Shown here: in pieces, positions 6,983 to 17,039 of the stretch
How positions within the stretch are numbered: the stretch's first letter is position 1
Layout of the letters: every line of letters begins with the position of its first letter
NCBI RefSeq assembly: GCF_001813675.1
Contig: NZ_KV813675.1
Span: forward strand, 400,823 to 464,822
Direction of reading: 5' to 3'
DNA: 64,000 nucleotides
Source: Streptococcus sp. HMSC078D09
GTDB taxonomy: Bacteria > Bacillota > Bacilli > Lactobacillales > Streptococcaceae
Translations under genes and position numbers: made by a program
Notes under the pieces: model-generated
What the model saw: the letters and a program-made list of their open reading frames with translations, nothing else
What the model was told of the DNA's origin: nothing
The model's database searches: none

Positions 6983-7684
6983 ATGGAGAAATTACAAGCC
7001 CTGTTATCGGAACGGTTTCAGATCGTTTTTTCAGATAGCAGTTTATTAGATACAGCTTTTACACACACCTCTTATGCCAATGAGCACCGCCTCTTAAAAA
7101 TTTCACATAACGAACGTTTGGAATTTTTAGGAGACGCTGTTCTTCAATTAGTTATTTCCGAATATTTGTATAAGGAACACCCAAACAGACCTGAGGGAGA
7201 TTTGTCTAAATTCCGTTCCATGATTGTCCGTGAAGAAAGTTTGGCTGGTTTTTCTCGGGATTGCCAATTTGACCGTTATATTAAACTAGGCAAAGGCGAA
7301 GAAAAATCAGGCGGTCGGGACCGCGATACGATTCTTGGCGATTTGTTTGAAGCCTTTTTAGGTGCCTTGCTCTTAGATCAAGGTGTGGAAGCGGTCAAGC
7401 GCTTTGTCTATCAGGTCATGATTCCCAAGGTGGAAACGGGTCAATTTTCCCAAGTTATTGACTACAAGACCCGTTTGCAAGAACTGTTGCAGGTTCACGG
7501 GGATGTGGAAATTCAGTACCAAGTGGTAAATGAGTCTGGTCCCGCTCATGCAAAGGAGTTTGAAGTGGAAGTGTTCGTGAACGGCAAAACCCTAGGACAC
7601 GGTCATGGTCGCTCCAAGAAATTAGCGGAACAGGAAGCAGCCCGCAATGCAGTTGAAACGAGGAATGATGGCTCATGTATCTAA
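6983..7684 (+). CDS. rnc: Ribonuclease III
   Basis: Double-strand-specific endoribonuclease that processes rRNA precursors and structured RNAs. 233 aa from the ATG at 6983. The RNase III signature [12 protein letters not shown] is present, followed by [14 protein letters not shown] with catalytic acidic residues, and a C-terminal dsRNA-binding domain ending in the [16 protein letters not shown] motif. The 6983 start gives [12 protein letters not shown], matching streptococcal RNase III length. The alternative ATG at 6956 would add nine residues and read from a leaderless message. Overlaps smc by 10 bp. Confidence 0.95.
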   Translation: MEKLQALLSERFQIVFSDSSLLDTAFTHTSYANEHRLLKISHNERLEFLGDAVLQLVISEYLYKEHPNRPEGDLSKFRSMIVREESLAGFSRDCQFDRYIKLGKGEEKSGGRDRDTILGDLFEAFLGALLLDQGVEAVKRFVYQVMIPKVETGQFSQVIDYKTRLQELLQVHGDVEIQYQVVNESGPAHAKEFEVEVFVNGKTLGHGHGRSKKLAEQEAARNAVETRNDGSCI

Positions 7685-10600
7685 AAGAGATTGAAATCCA
7701 AGGCTTCAAATCCTTTGCGGATAAGACCAAGGTCGTATTTGACAAAGGGGTTACTGCCGTTGTAGGGCCTAATGGATCTGGAAAATCAAATATCACAGAG
7801 AGCCTACGGTGGGCCTTGGGTGAATCCAGTGTCAAGAGTCTACGTGGGGGCAAGATGCCCGATGTCATCTTTGCAGGGACAGAATCGCGTAAACCGCTGA
7901 ATTATGCTTGTGTCACGGTTGTCTTAGATAATCAGGATGGTTTTATCCAACAAGCGGGGAAAGAAATTCGGGTCGAACGCCATATTTATCGCTCGGGTGA
8001 CAGCGAGTACAAGATCGATGGCAAGAAAGTACGTCTCAGAGATGTGCATGATTTGTTCATGGATACGGGATTAGGACGGGATTCTTTCTCGATTATCTCC
8101 CAAGGTCGTGTAGAGGAAATCTTTAACTCCAAACCGGAAGAACGCCGGGCCATCTTTGAAGAAGCTGCCGGTGTCTTGAAATTTAAGACGCGGCGCAAGG
8201 AAACGGAGACCAAACTCAACCAAACCCAGGAGAATTTGGACCGTCTAGAAGACATCCTCTATGAATTAGAAGGACAAATCCAGCCTCTTGAAAAGCAAGC
8301 GACGGTTGCTCGTCGTTTCTTGGAATTAGACCAAGAACGCCAGGTTCTCTTACTGGACGTTTTGGTCGCTCAAGTAGATCTGACAAAGGATCTCTATGAA
8401 AAGGCTGATCAAGAAGAAAAAGCCATTCAAGAACAGTTGGCCTCTTATTACCAACGTCGTCAGGTCTTGGAAGAGGATAACTTGCGCATTAAGAAAGCCC
8501 GCCATCAGTTGGATGCAAGTCTAGCTGAGGACCAGGCAAGTTTGCTAGAGGTCACTCGTTTGATCAGTGATTTGGAAAAGCAAATCGAAGTCGCTAAGTT
8601 GCAATCGAGTCAAGCAGCCCATAGTCGCAGGGAAAATCTTGAGCGGCTGGATGCTGTTTTGGCCCGTCTGGAAGAAGCAAAAAAAGAGCTGGCTCAAAAA
8701 CAAGAGAAGCTAGCTGTGCTTCAACAAAGACTGGCAGAGAACCGTCAGCAACAAGAAGAGTTGGAAAAAGAATTAGCCAACTATGAAGAAGATCCGGAAC
8801 AAGTCATTGAGCATCTACGTGAGCAGTATGTCGCGCTCTTGCAGATGGAGGCTGAAAAATCTAATGAGCGGACAGCTATTGAGAGCCGGATCCAAGCACT
8901 CCTACAAGAATCTAGTCATCGTCAAGAGGACTTGACCAAGGCGCAATCCAATTTTGAAGCTGCCAAGGAAAAAGAAGTTCGACAATTGGAAGAGTTGGAT
9001 CAGGCACAAGCGACGGTCAAAGGTCTATTAGTAGAATACCAAGATCAATTGGTAAAAGTGGAGCAGGCCAAAGCTGCCTACCAAGAGGCTCAAACTACCA
9101 TGTTTGACTTGATGGATGAGAGCAAGAATAAGCGGGCGCGGATTAATAGCTTGGAAGCTATTCAGAAGAATCATAGTAACTTCTATGCAGGCGTCAAGAG
9201 CGTTTTGCAAGAAGCAGAACGGTTAGGAGGCATCTGTGGGGCTGTTAGTGAGAATTTGAGTTTCTCAAAAGACTACCAGACAGCGCTTGAAATTGCTCTG
9301 GGAGCTAGCAGCCAACAGATCATTGTCGAGGATGAAAAGGCTGCAACGCGAGCGATCGATTTCTTGAAACGCAATCGCTTGGGACGGGCAACTTTCCTTC
9401 CGCTAACGACCATCAAAGCCCGTCAACTATCCCCTCGGAATCTGGAATTGATTCAAGCCAGTGCAGGATTTCTAGGAATTGCGAGTGACTTAGTGACCTA
9501 TGAGCATCGGTTTGAACAGATTTTCCAAAACCTGCTTGGCGTAACGGCCATCTTTGACACGACGGAGCATGCGCGTGAGGCGGCTCGTAAAGTCAACTAT
9601 CAAGTTCGTATGGTGACCTTGGATGGGACCGAATTGCGGACCGGAGGATCGTATGCCGGTGGTGCCAATCGCTCCCAAAATACGGTCTTTGTCAAACCAG
9701 AATTGGATAGTTTGAAGCAGGAAATGCAAGCTCTGGATGCTCGTTTAAGAGAAGCAGAGCAGGAGGTTGAGGCCAAGGACAATCTGCTCAAGCAGGCGCA
9801 AGAATACTTGGCTTCTATTCAAAGCCAGGGTGAGCAAGCGCGTCTGGAGCAACAGCGGGCCCAATTGGCCTACCAACAAAGCCAAGAGCAACTGAAAGAA
9901 ATTCAGGAACTCTTAGAAGCTTTGAAGTCAGAATTGGCAACAGATGCGACCCAGTCTCTCCAAGAAGAGCTGGAATCCCTTACTGAGCAATTGGCAAAAA
10001 TTGAGCTTCAAAAAGAAAATTTGAATCGCGACATTGAAACCATGAAGTCGGACAAAGATGTTCTGCAACAAAAAGTGCAAAACCTGCAAGAGCAATTGGC
10101 AGAATTGCGACTTCAACAGACGGAATGTAAGAGCCAACAAAGCTATGAGCAAACAGATGCTCGTCGCTTGGAAGAAACGATCTCCCAGTTGGAAGTAGAA
10201 GAGCATCAGTTACAATTGCTGATTGAACAAGGCGAGGCCCAAGTTCAGACGGTGGATGTGGAGCAACTAGCCAATCAATTGGCACAGGCACAAGCCAAGA
10301 AAACGGACTTGGAACAAGGAGTCATTCGGAAACGCTTTGAGCTGGATGATTTGGAAGGCCAGGCCGAAGATGTTGCTGAACAGATGGAACAAGCGCGCAA
10401 GAAAAACGAAGAGTGGATTCGTCAACAAGCCAAGGCTGAAGCGACACGTGAAAAGCATGCGGATCGTTTGAACAAGCTCTTAACGCAAATTACCGATGAA
10501 TTCATGCAAAGCTTTGACCAAGCCAAAGAGCAGGCCAAACCTGTTGAAAATCTTGCTGCAGCTGAAAACCAGCTCAAGAGCATCGAAAAAGATATTAAGG

Positions 10601-11211
10601 CACTTGGTCCAGTCAATGTGGATGCGATCGAGCAGTACGATGAGGTGAAGGGGCGCTTTGATTTCCTTTCCAGCCAGCGCGAGGATGTCTTGGCTGCGAA
10701 AAATATGCTTCTGTCTACCATTAACGACATGAATGACGAAGTCAAGGAACGTTTTAAATCAACTTTTGAAGCCATTCGTGAATCCTTTAAAGTCACTTTC
10801 CGTCAAATGTTTGGTGGGGGTTCTGCTGATTTGATTCTGACAGAGCCAGATCTTCTGACAGCTGGTGTTGAGATTTCTGTGCAGCCACCTGGTAAAAAGA
10901 TCCAATCCTTAAACCTTATGAGTGGTGGAGAAAAGGCCTTGTCTGCCTTGGCTCTCTTGTTCTCGATTATTCGTGTCAAGACCATTCCATTTGTCATTCT
11001 GGATGAGGTAGAGGCTGCCCTAGATGAGGCCAATGTCAAGCGCTTTGGGGATTATCTGAACCGCTTTGATAAGGAAAGCCAATTTATTGTCGTGACGCAC
11101 CGGAAGGGAACTATGTCGGCTGCAGATTCCATCTATGGGGTGACCATGCAGGAATCTGGGGTTTCTAAAATCGTCTCAGTAAAATTGAAAGACTTAGAAA
11201 ATGAAGAATAA
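7675..11211 (+). CDS. smc: Chromosome segregation protein SMC
   Basis: 1178 aa condensin ATPase that organises and segregates the chromosome with ScpA/ScpB. The N-terminal head has Walker [10 protein letters not shown] (31-39). Two long coiled-coil arms (about 165-500 and 670-1000) flank a hinge with Gly-rich [13 protein letters not shown]. The C-terminal head has the [14 protein letters not shown] signature and the Walker B region [15 protein letters not shown]. Full length. It is in the conserved rnc-smc-HAD-HAD-ftsY operon. Confidence 0.98.
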   Translation: MYLKEIEIQGFKSFADKTKVVFDKGVTAVVGPNGSGKSNITESLRWALGESSVKSLRGGKMPDVIFAGTESRKPLNYACVTVVLDNQDGFIQQAGKEIRVERHIYRSGDSEYKIDGKKVRLRDVHDLFMDTGLGRDSFSIISQGRVEEIFNSKPEERRAIFEEAAGVLKFKTRRKETETKLNQTQENLDRLEDILYELEGQIQPLEKQATVARRFLELDQERQVLLLDVLVAQVDLTKDLYEKADQEEKAIQEQLASYYQRRQVLEEDNLRIKKARHQLDASLAEDQASLLEVTRLISDLEKQIEVAKLQSSQAAHSRRENLERLDAVLARLEEAKKELAQKQEKLAVLQQRLAENRQQQEELEKELANYEEDPEQVIEHLREQYVALLQMEAEKSNERTAIESRIQALLQESSHRQEDLTKAQSNFEAAKEKEVRQLEELDQAQATVKGLLVEYQDQLVKVEQAKAAYQEAQTTMFDLMDESKNKRARINSLEAIQKNHSNFYAGVKSVLQEAERLGGICGAVSENLSFSKDYQTALEIALGASSQQIIVEDEKAATRAIDFLKRNRLGRATFLPLTTIKARQLSPRNLELIQASAGFLGIASDLVTYEHRFEQIFQNLLGVTAIFDTTEHAREAARKVNYQVRMVTLDGTELRTGGSYAGGANRSQNTVFVKPELDSLKQEMQALDARLREAEQEVEAKDNLLKQAQEYLASIQSQGEQARLEQQRAQLAYQQSQEQLKEIQELLEALKSELATDATQSLQEELESLTEQLAKIELQKENLNRDIETMKSDKDVLQQKVQNLQEQLAELRLQQTECKSQQSYEQTDARRLEETISQLEVEEHQLQLLIEQGEAQVQTVDVEQLANQLAQAQAKKTDLEQGVIRKRFELDDLEGQAEDVAEQMEQARKKNEEWIRQQAKAEATREKHADRLNKLLTQITDEFMQSFDQAKEQAKPVENLAAAENQLKSIEKDIKALGPVNVDAIEQYDEVKGRFDFLSSQREDVLAAKNMLLSTINDMNDEVKERFKSTFEAIRESFKVTFRQMFGGGSADLILTEPDLLTAGVEISVQPPGKKIQSLNLMSGGEKALSALALLFSIIRVKTIPFVILDEVEAALDEANVKRFGDYLNRFDKESQFIVVTHRKGTMSAADSIYGVTMQESGVSKIVSVKLKDLENEE

Positions 11212-12007
11212 TGATATTAAATTGATCGCTACGGATATGGATGGAACCTTTCTAAATGACCAACATCAGTACGATCAAGACCTTTTACGCAAGGTATTAG
11301 CAAGCTGCAAAGAAAAAGGCATCTATTTTGCTGCTGCAAGTGGCCGTGCCCTCCTTTCACTCAAATCCCTCTTTAAAGGATTTGAGGACCAGATGATTTT
11401 CATTGCTGAAAATGGTAGCGTGGTAGAATTTCATGGAGAAGATCTCTACGAAGCGACCATGTCCAAAAACTTTTATTTGAGTGTTTTTGAGGCTTTGAAA
11501 GCTTCCCCTTATGCAGACCCGAATAAATTGCTTTTGACTGGGAAAAAAGGAAGCTATGTCTTAGAAACAGTAGATCCCGACTATCTGGCCTTGAGTCAGC
11601 ACTACAATGAAAACATTCAAAAAGTGCAAAGCCTAGCAGATATTCAGGATGAAATCTTCAAATTGACCACCAACTTTGATGCAGCTCTGGTATTAGAAGG
11701 TGAACAATGGGTCACTGAGAATATCCCAGGTGTCAAAGCGATGACGACAGGTTTTGAATCGATTGATATTGTCCTCGATTATGTCGATAAGGGAGTGGCC
11801 ATTACCGCCTTAGCGGATAAACTAGGGATCTCGATGGATCAGGTGATGGCTTTTGGAGATAACCTAAATGACCTCCATATGATGCAAGTCGTGGGCCATC
11901 CTGTAGCGCCAGAAAATGCACGTCCTGAAATCTTAGCGATTGCTGAAACAGTCATCGGCCACCATGCGACGGGTTCTGTCCTCCGCTATATGGAGGAGAT
12001 TGTATGA
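11201..12007 (+). CDS. Cof-type HAD-IIB phosphatase
   Basis: 268 aa, haloacid dehalogenase superfamily, Cof/YidA type. Motif I DMDGTFLND (nucleophile and acid/base Asp) is near the N terminus, and the C-terminal motif GDNLNDLHMM supplies Mg-binding aspartates. The C2-type cap lies between. Probably hydrolyses small phosphorylated metabolites; the substrate cannot be read from sequence. Overlaps smc by 11 bp and the next HAD gene by 4 bp (ATGA). Confidence 0.92.
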   Translation: MKNNDIKLIATDMDGTFLNDQHQYDQDLLRKVLASCKEKGIYFAAASGRALLSLKSLFKGFEDQMIFIAENGSVVEFHGEDLYEATMSKNFYLSVFEALKASPYADPNKLLLTGKKGSYVLETVDPDYLALSQHYNENIQKVQSLADIQDEIFKLTTNFDAALVLEGEQWVTENIPGVKAMTTGFESIDIVLDYVDKGVAITALADKLGISMDQVMAFGDNLNDLHMMQVVGHPVAPENARPEILAIAETVIGHHATGSVLRYMEEIV

Positions 12008-12825
12008 GTAAGATTTCCTTGATTGCGCTGGATTTAGATGGGACCCTTCTCAATTCTGAAAAAAAGATCTCCTCTCGCAATAGAGCAGCCCTCGCTGCTG
12101 CACAGGCCCAAGGTGTCAAGGTGGTTCTAACCACTGGTCGCCCCTTGAAAGCCATGGATTTTCTTTTGGAAGAATTGGGAACAGCAGGCCTCAAAGAAGA
12201 GTATACGATTACCTTCAACGGTGGTCTAGTGCAGCGAAATAATGGAGAAATCCTCTCAAAAGTTGTCTTGGCGCCAGAAGATGTCGCAACCATTCATGCT
12301 GAAACAGCTCGTCTAGGCCTTCCGCTGGATGCTATCAGTGAGGGAAGGGTTTATGAGATTCATGCAGATCGAAAGTCTCTCTATTCCCTTTACAATCCCT
12401 ACCTGAACTTTATTGAGACAGATTTTAAAGACCTGCCATCCACGATTTCCTACAACAAGTGTGTGACAGCCGTTGATCAAGACTTTTTAGATGCAGCGAT
12501 CAAGGAGATCAAGCCGGACTTATTTCAAGACTATGAAATTTTTAAATCTCGGGAAATGTTGCTGGAATGGTGCCCCAAAAATGTTCACAAGGCGACAGGT
12601 TTAGAGGCGCTGGCTTCTATTTTGGGTCTTAAGGCAGATCAAGTCATGGCCTGTGGAGATGAAGCCAATGACCTGTCTATGATACAATGGGCTGGACTGG
12701 GGGTTGCCATGGGCAATGCGATTCCAGCAGTGAAGGAAGTTGCAGCGCTTGTGGCCCCTGTGACAAATGACCAAGATGCCGTCGCATGGGCGATTGAAAA
12801 TTATGTGCTAAAGGAGAGTGAATAA
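12004..12825 (+). CDS. Cof-type HAD-IIB phosphatase
   Basis: 273 aa paralogue of its upstream neighbour. Motif I is DLDGTLLNSEKK, the Thr motif is TTGRPL, and the C-terminal metal motif is GDEANDLSMI. The start overlaps the previous stop (ATGA) and its stop abuts the ftsY start with no gap, so all are probably translated from one message. Likely a sugar- or nucleotide-phosphate phosphatase. Confidence 0.92.
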   Translation: MSKISLIALDLDGTLLNSEKKISSRNRAALAAAQAQGVKVVLTTGRPLKAMDFLLEELGTAGLKEEYTITFNGGLVQRNNGEILSKVVLAPEDVATIHAETARLGLPLDAISEGRVYEIHADRKSLYSLYNPYLNFIETDFKDLPSTISYNKCVTAVDQDFLDAAIKEIKPDLFQDYEIFKSREMLLEWCPKNVHKATGLEALASILGLKADQVMACGDEANDLSMIQWAGLGVAMGNAIPAVKEVAALVAPVTNDQDAVAWAIENYVLKESE

Positions 12826-14472
12826 ATGGGATTATTTGATCGTTTATTTGGAAAAAAAGAAGAAACTGAAAAAGTGCTTCCGTCTTCGGAAGAAGTGACG
12901 GAAAGTACGGAGGTTGAAGAAACTGTCAAAGAGGAGCCGGCGGCTACCTTAAATGACAAGGAAGAGCAAAAAATTGCAGATATGGAGGCTTATTACCAAG
13001 AGCTCAAAGCGCGAATTGCAGCCACTCATCAACCTGTTTCAACCCTCGCTCAAGAAGAGCCGGCAGAGGAACCTCTTGTAGAAGAAAAAGTGACATCAGA
13101 GACTAATGAAGACCAAGTACCAGTAGAGGAGTCTCCAGTTGTTTTTGAACCTGTTCAAACAGAAGCAAGTCCTGAAGAAGTTTCACCACTAGCTGATGAA
13201 ACGGAGACTGAGCCTCTTGAAGAAGCGGAAGAAACTGAAAATGGTGAGGAAGCAGATGGGGCTGATGGTTCAGAAAGGAAAGAAGAGTCACCAATTGCCT
13301 CTCCATCATCTGATGCTGAGCTAGTAGAAGGGAGCACGACAGAAGAGGAGGTTCCAGAACTAGTAGAAGCTCAGGATGAGGTCCCAGAACCTGAAGTATC
13401 AGAAGCGATTGCTCAAGTGGAGGAAACTTCAGAAGTGGCAGAAGCCGAGTCCAGAATTCCTCAAGGAGAAGCTGCATCAACCGTTGAGGAAAGAACTGTT
13501 GAAGAGGCAGAGGAGCCAATTCCAGATGAGGTTGAGCCAGAGCAAGAAAACATTCAGGAAAAATACGATCGTAGCTTGAAAAAGACACGGACTGGATTTG
13601 GAGCACGCCTCAATGCCTTCTTTGCCAATTTCCGTTCAGTTGATGAAGAATTCTTTGAAGAATTGGAAGAACTCTTGATCATGAGTGACGTTGGGGTTCA
13701 AGTGGCCTCTAATTTAACCGAAGAGCTGCGTTATGAAGCCCGTTTGGAAAATGCCAAAAAACCAGATGCTCTCAAGCGCGTGATCATCGAAAAATTGGTG
13801 GACTTGTATGAAAAGGATGGCCAATTTAATGAAGCCATTCGTTTTCAAGATGGTCTTACGGTCATGCTCTTTGTTGGGGTCAATGGAGTTGGTAAAACAA
13901 CATCTATCGGGAAGTTAGCCCACCGCTACAAACAAGAAGGCAAGAAAGTCATGCTGGTTGCAGCAGATACTTTCCGTGCAGGAGCAGTAGCTCAACTGGC
14001 AGAATGGGGACGCCGCGTAGATGTTCCTGTTGTGACAGGTCCTGAAAAATCAGATCCTGCCAGCGTCGTATTTGATGGAATGGAACGCGCGATCGCTGAA
14101 AACATTGATGTTCTGATGATTGATACAGCTGGTCGTCTGCAAAACAAGGACAACCTCATGGCGGAGCTTGAAAAAATCGGCCGGATTATCAAACGTGTTG
14201 TACCCGATGCACCGCATGAAACCTTGCTGGCCCTCGATGCATCAACCGGTCAAAATGCCTTGGTGCAAGCTAAAGAATTTTCAAAAATTACACCTGTGAC
14301 AGGAATTGTATTGACCAAGATCGATGGAACGGCTCGAGGTGGGGTCGTCCTTGCGATTCGAGAAGAGTTGGATATCCCAGTGAAGTTGATTGGATTCGGA
14401 GAAAAGATTGATGACATCGGACCATTCCACTCAGAAAACTTCATGAGAGGCCTCTTGGAAGGCTTGATTTAA
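12826..14472 (+). CDS. ftsY: Signal recognition particle receptor FtsY
   Basis: 548 aa SRP-receptor GTPase that docks ribosome-SRP complexes at the membrane. After a short N-terminal segment (MGLFDRLFGKKEE) comes a long low-complexity acidic A domain (about 15-245) rich in Glu, Pro, Ser and Val, then the NG domain: P-loop GVNGVGKTTS (about 352-361), AADTFRAGAV, DTAGRLQNK, LTKIDGTARGG and a C-terminal GFGEKIDDIGPF. The A domain is long compared with Bacillus FtsY. Last gene of the rnc operon. Confidence 0.97.
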   Translation: MGLFDRLFGKKEETEKVLPSSEEVTESTEVEETVKEEPAATLNDKEEQKIADMEAYYQELKARIAATHQPVSTLAQEEPAEEPLVEEKVTSETNEDQVPVEESPVVFEPVQTEASPEEVSPLADETETEPLEEAEETENGEEADGADGSERKEESPIASPSSDAELVEGSTTEEEVPELVEAQDEVPEPEVSEAIAQVEETSEVAEAESRIPQGEAASTVEERTVEEAEEPIPDEVEPEQENIQEKYDRSLKKTRTGFGARLNAFFANFRSVDEEFFEELEELLIMSDVGVQVASNLTEELRYEARLENAKKPDALKRVIIEKLVDLYEKDGQFNEAIRFQDGLTVMLFVGVNGVGKTTSIGKLAHRYKQEGKKVMLVAADTFRAGAVAQLAEWGRRVDVPVVTGPEKSDPASVVFDGMERAIAENIDVLMIDTAGRLQNKDNLMAELEKIGRIIKRVVPDAPHETLLALDASTGQNALVQAKEFSKITPVTGIVLTKIDGTARGGVVLAIREELDIPVKLIGFGEKIDDIGPFHSENFMRGLLEGLI

Positions 14473-14482
14473 GAGTCAAATA

Positions 14483-14521
14483 GAAAAAGACAAATTGTTT
14501 AAAAGACAATTTGTCTTTTTG
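14483..14521 (+). terminator. Terminator of the rnc-smc-ftsY operon
   Basis: A long stem AAAGACAAATTG/CAATTTGTCTTT with trailing T, 12 bases after the ftsY stop. Confidence 0.9.
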
Positions 14522-14535
14522 TTTCCTTGCGCTAT

Positions 14536-14558
14536 CAAAAAAACCACCCGAAGGTGGC
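14536..14558 (-). terminator. Terminator of zwf
   Basis: CCACC/GGTGG stem with a CGAA loop; read on the minus strand it is followed by a run of T. Confidence 0.85.
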
Positions 14559-14563
14559 TTTCC

Positions 14564-16030
14564 TTAATTCTTAGGTTCAGGTTTCCAAACCCATTCGGCT
14601 CCGTATTCTGCAAGGAGATCATCGGATGCAGTTGGTCCCATGGATCCAGACTTGTATTCATAGAGCGGTGCTCCATTTTCGGCCCATAGTTTTTCAATCC
14701 GGTCAATCAATTGCCATGAAGCACGGACTTCGTGCCAGTGGCTGTAATTGGTTGAGTCATTGTTCAAAACGTCGAAAATTAATTTTTCATAAGGCTCTGG
14801 TGAAGCCCCAGTTGCAGTCGCATCTGTTTCATAATCAAAGGAAATTGGTGCGATGCTGAATTTTTCTCCGACCTCTTTTCCGTTGATGCTCAATGAGAAA
14901 CCTTCATTTGGTTGGATATAAATTGTCAAGACATTTGGTTGCAAGCTATGTCCAAAGATGGAGTCGGTTTGCTTGAAGACCACATTGACCATGGTTCCTT
15001 TTTGCGTCAAGCGTTTTCCGGTACGGAAGAAGAAAGGCACACCGCGGAAGCGATCGCTATCAACAAAGAACGTACCAGAAGCATAGGTCTCCGTAGTAGA
15101 TTCAGGGTCGACATTGGGCTCACTGCGATAAGAGATATCTTTTTTCCCTTCGATCGTACCTGAATGGTATTGACCACGGATAAAGAATTTCTTCAATTCG
15201 TCATCTGTTGGATTGTGCAATTGCTCAAATACTTTTACTTTTTCAGCCCGAATCGTATCCTTGGTAAAGGTAGCTGGTTTATCCATGGCAAGCAAAGACA
15301 AAAGCTGAAGGGTATGGTTTTGCACCATATCTCGAAGGGCCCCCGAGTGATCATAGTAGCCACCGCGTTCTTCAACTCCTAAGCGTTCAGCGAAGGTAAT
15401 TTGGATATTGTCAATAAAATCTCGGTTCCAAAGATTATCAAAAATAAGATTTCCAAAACGAATGGCAAAGATATTTTGGATCATTTCTTTTCCAAGGTAA
15501 TGGTCGATACGGAAGATTTGTTCTTCATCAAAGGTTTCTTCCAATTCCTTGTTGAGCTGACTAGCCGTTTCTAGGTCTGTACCGAAAGGTTTTTCAACGA
15601 TCAAGCGCTCAAAACCTTGTCCATCCACAATGCCTTCTGATTTGAGGTGTTTAGCAATGGTTCCAAAAAATTGAGGAGCCATGGACAAGAAGAAGACCTT
15701 GTTGTGTTCCGTTTGGTATTTTTCATCCAAGCTATTTTGCAATTCGCGCAGGGCGATGTAATGTTCGGTATCATTAACATCATGACTTTGGTAGTAGAAA
15801 TGACTGGCGAATTCTTGGGCTTGTTGAGGGCTATCTGCCAGGTCTGTGATGGATTCTACCACGACTGATTCAAAGTATTCCTTGCTCCATGGTCTGCGGG
15901 CTGTTCCGATAACCGCAAAGTTTTCAGATAGATTTCCTGATTTATAGAGTCTAAAAAGGGATGGATAGAGTTTGCGCTTGGCTAAATCTCCACTGGCCCC
16001 GAAAATGGTTACAATAACTTTTGAAGACAT
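14564..16030 (-). CDS. zwf: Glucose-6-phosphate 1-dehydrogenase
   Basis: 488 aa. Oxidises glucose-6-phosphate to 6-phosphogluconolactone with reduction of NADP, the first step of the oxidative pentose phosphate branch. The N-terminal Rossmann motif is TIFGASGDLAKRKL, and the active-site signature RIDHYLGKE lies at about 174-182. Normal length. The upstream region carries an extended -10 (TGGTAAAAT on the minus strand near 16059-16067) and a GGAAATAGG ribosome site. Confidence 0.97.
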   Translation of the reverse strand: MSSKVIVTIFGASGDLAKRKLYPSLFRLYKSGNLSENFAVIGTARRPWSKEYFESVVVESITDLADSPQQAQEFASHFYYQSHDVNDTEHYIALRELQNSLDEKYQTEHNKVFFLSMAPQFFGTIAKHLKSEGIVDGQGFERLIVEKPFGTDLETASQLNKELEETFDEEQIFRIDHYLGKEMIQNIFAIRFGNLIFDNLWNRDFIDNIQITFAERLGVEERGGYYDHSGALRDMVQNHTLQLLSLLAMDKPATFTKDTIRAEKVKVFEQLHNPTDDELKKFFIRGQYHSGTIEGKKDISYRSEPNVDPESTTETYASGTFFVDSDRFRGVPFFFRTGKRLTQKGTMVNVVFKQTDSIFGHSLQPNVLTIYIQPNEGFSLSINGKEVGEKFSIAPISFDYETDATATGASPEPYEKLIFDVLNNDSTNYSHWHEVRASWQLIDRIEKLWAENGAPLYEYKSGSMGPTASDDLLAEYGAEWVWKPEPKN

Positions 16031-16152
16031 TTAAGTACCTATTTCCTATTTTATTAACCATATTTTACCATAAAATCCACAAGATTTCTTTGATGGAATC
16101 GTTGTTCCGAATATTTTCCGCTTGGATTAGAGGATTTGAGAGGAAAGCATAG

Positions 16153-16183
16153 AAAAAGCTAGAATCAATGTGGATTCTAGCTT
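16153..16183 (-). terminator. Terminator of the permease operon
   Basis: An 11-bp stem (AAGCTAGAATC and its complement) with a 6-nt loop. Minus-strand reading gives a T run after it, 40 bases past the stop of the TIGR03943-type gene. Confidence 0.85.
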
Positions 16184-16223
16184 GAACAGTTATAAGATGT
16201 TTGGATCTACAATGAAAGCTCCA

Positions 16224-17039
16224 TCAGAATACGCGGTAGACATATGGATTAGCCGGTTTCGTAATGGTCTGGCAATCGCTAATGTGGAGAACAGGCAAGC
16301 TTTGCTTGAGCTGCTTGTGGTATTCAATGGACAAGGTTCCTTTCGCATGGATCCAAGTATTGTTTTCGAAATGCTGCGGAGCACCCGTCGTTAAGAGACC
16401 GTAGACGCCGGAATCTGCGATACAGTGGATGATCCCAAAGCGAAAGAGAAATTGGCTGTCCTTGTTATTGGGATCATTGTATACAAAACCGGTCAGCTCG
16501 ATCGTCTTTCCTGCAAATTGGTCAGGATAATCATAAATCACTTCCATGACTTCCATGTAATTCTCAGTGGTCACCTGAATCACTTTTTTATCAACATATT
16601 TCTTTGCCGCCTGCTTCATTTCTGACTCATAGGCAGATTTGGTAAAATAGCTACTAGTATCTGGTTTGAGATACTGGGTTGTTGTCCCTTCGTCCTGCTG
16701 GATTTCCTTGGAAGATCCAGCCGCAACCGGGAAGTGGTAGCCTTTGGCAGAGACTGTTTGGGAATCCAGTGTCACTGTAGGAAAAAATAGCCCGACAAAC
16801 AAAGGAATACAGAGCAAGAAAATACTCGCCACTTTTGCCCAGAAGCCAGAGAGATGACTGTGGATCTTCATCTGCTTGACCCAGATGATCAGCTGCACAA
16901 GAGCTAAAACAAAGGACAAGAACATGGAAATATAAGCCAAGTAAGAATAGTGTAAGTTGATGTATTGATTGAGCTTACCAGATAATTGCAGGTACATGGT
17001 GAGCTCAAAATAGCCAGCTAATATCAAGAAACGAATCAT
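16224..17039 (-). CDS. TIGR03943/DUF1980-type membrane protein, permease partner
   Basis: 271 aa. The N-terminal region has hydrophobic segments (about 1-25, 35-55, 70-95) and a C-terminal domain contains the family-like TIELTGFVYNDP, FGIIHCIADSG and WIHAKGTL segments. Family members (YcgQ type) are found beside YraQ/YcgR permeases. The ATG at 17039 is chosen because it overlaps the permease stop as ATGA; an upstream in-frame ATG exists inside the permease. A metal or small-molecule export role is likely but not proven. Confidence 0.85.
   Translation of the reverse strand: MIRFLILAGYFELTMYLQLSGKLNQYINLHYSYLAYISMFLSFVLALVQLIIWVKQMKIHSHLSGFWAKVASIFLLCIPLFVGLFFPTVTLDSQTVSAKGYHFPVAAGSSKEIQQDEGTTTQYLKPDTSSYFTKSAYESEMKQAAKKYVDKKVIQVTTENYMEVMEVIYDYPDQFAGKTIELTGFVYNDPNNKDSQFLFRFGIIHCIADSGVYGLLTTGAPQHFENNTWIHAKGTLSIEYHKQLKQSLPVLHISDCQTITKPANPYVYRVF

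Noticed and set aside
12868-13500. CRISPR-like or tandem repeat array
   Set aside because: Repetition is at the amino-acid level in ftsY; there are no regular DNA repeats with spacers anywhere in the window.
13103-13606. 167-aa Leu/Gln-rich minus-strand ORF in ftsY
   Set aside because: Produced by the Glu-rich repetitive A domain read backwards; no promoter or ribosome site.
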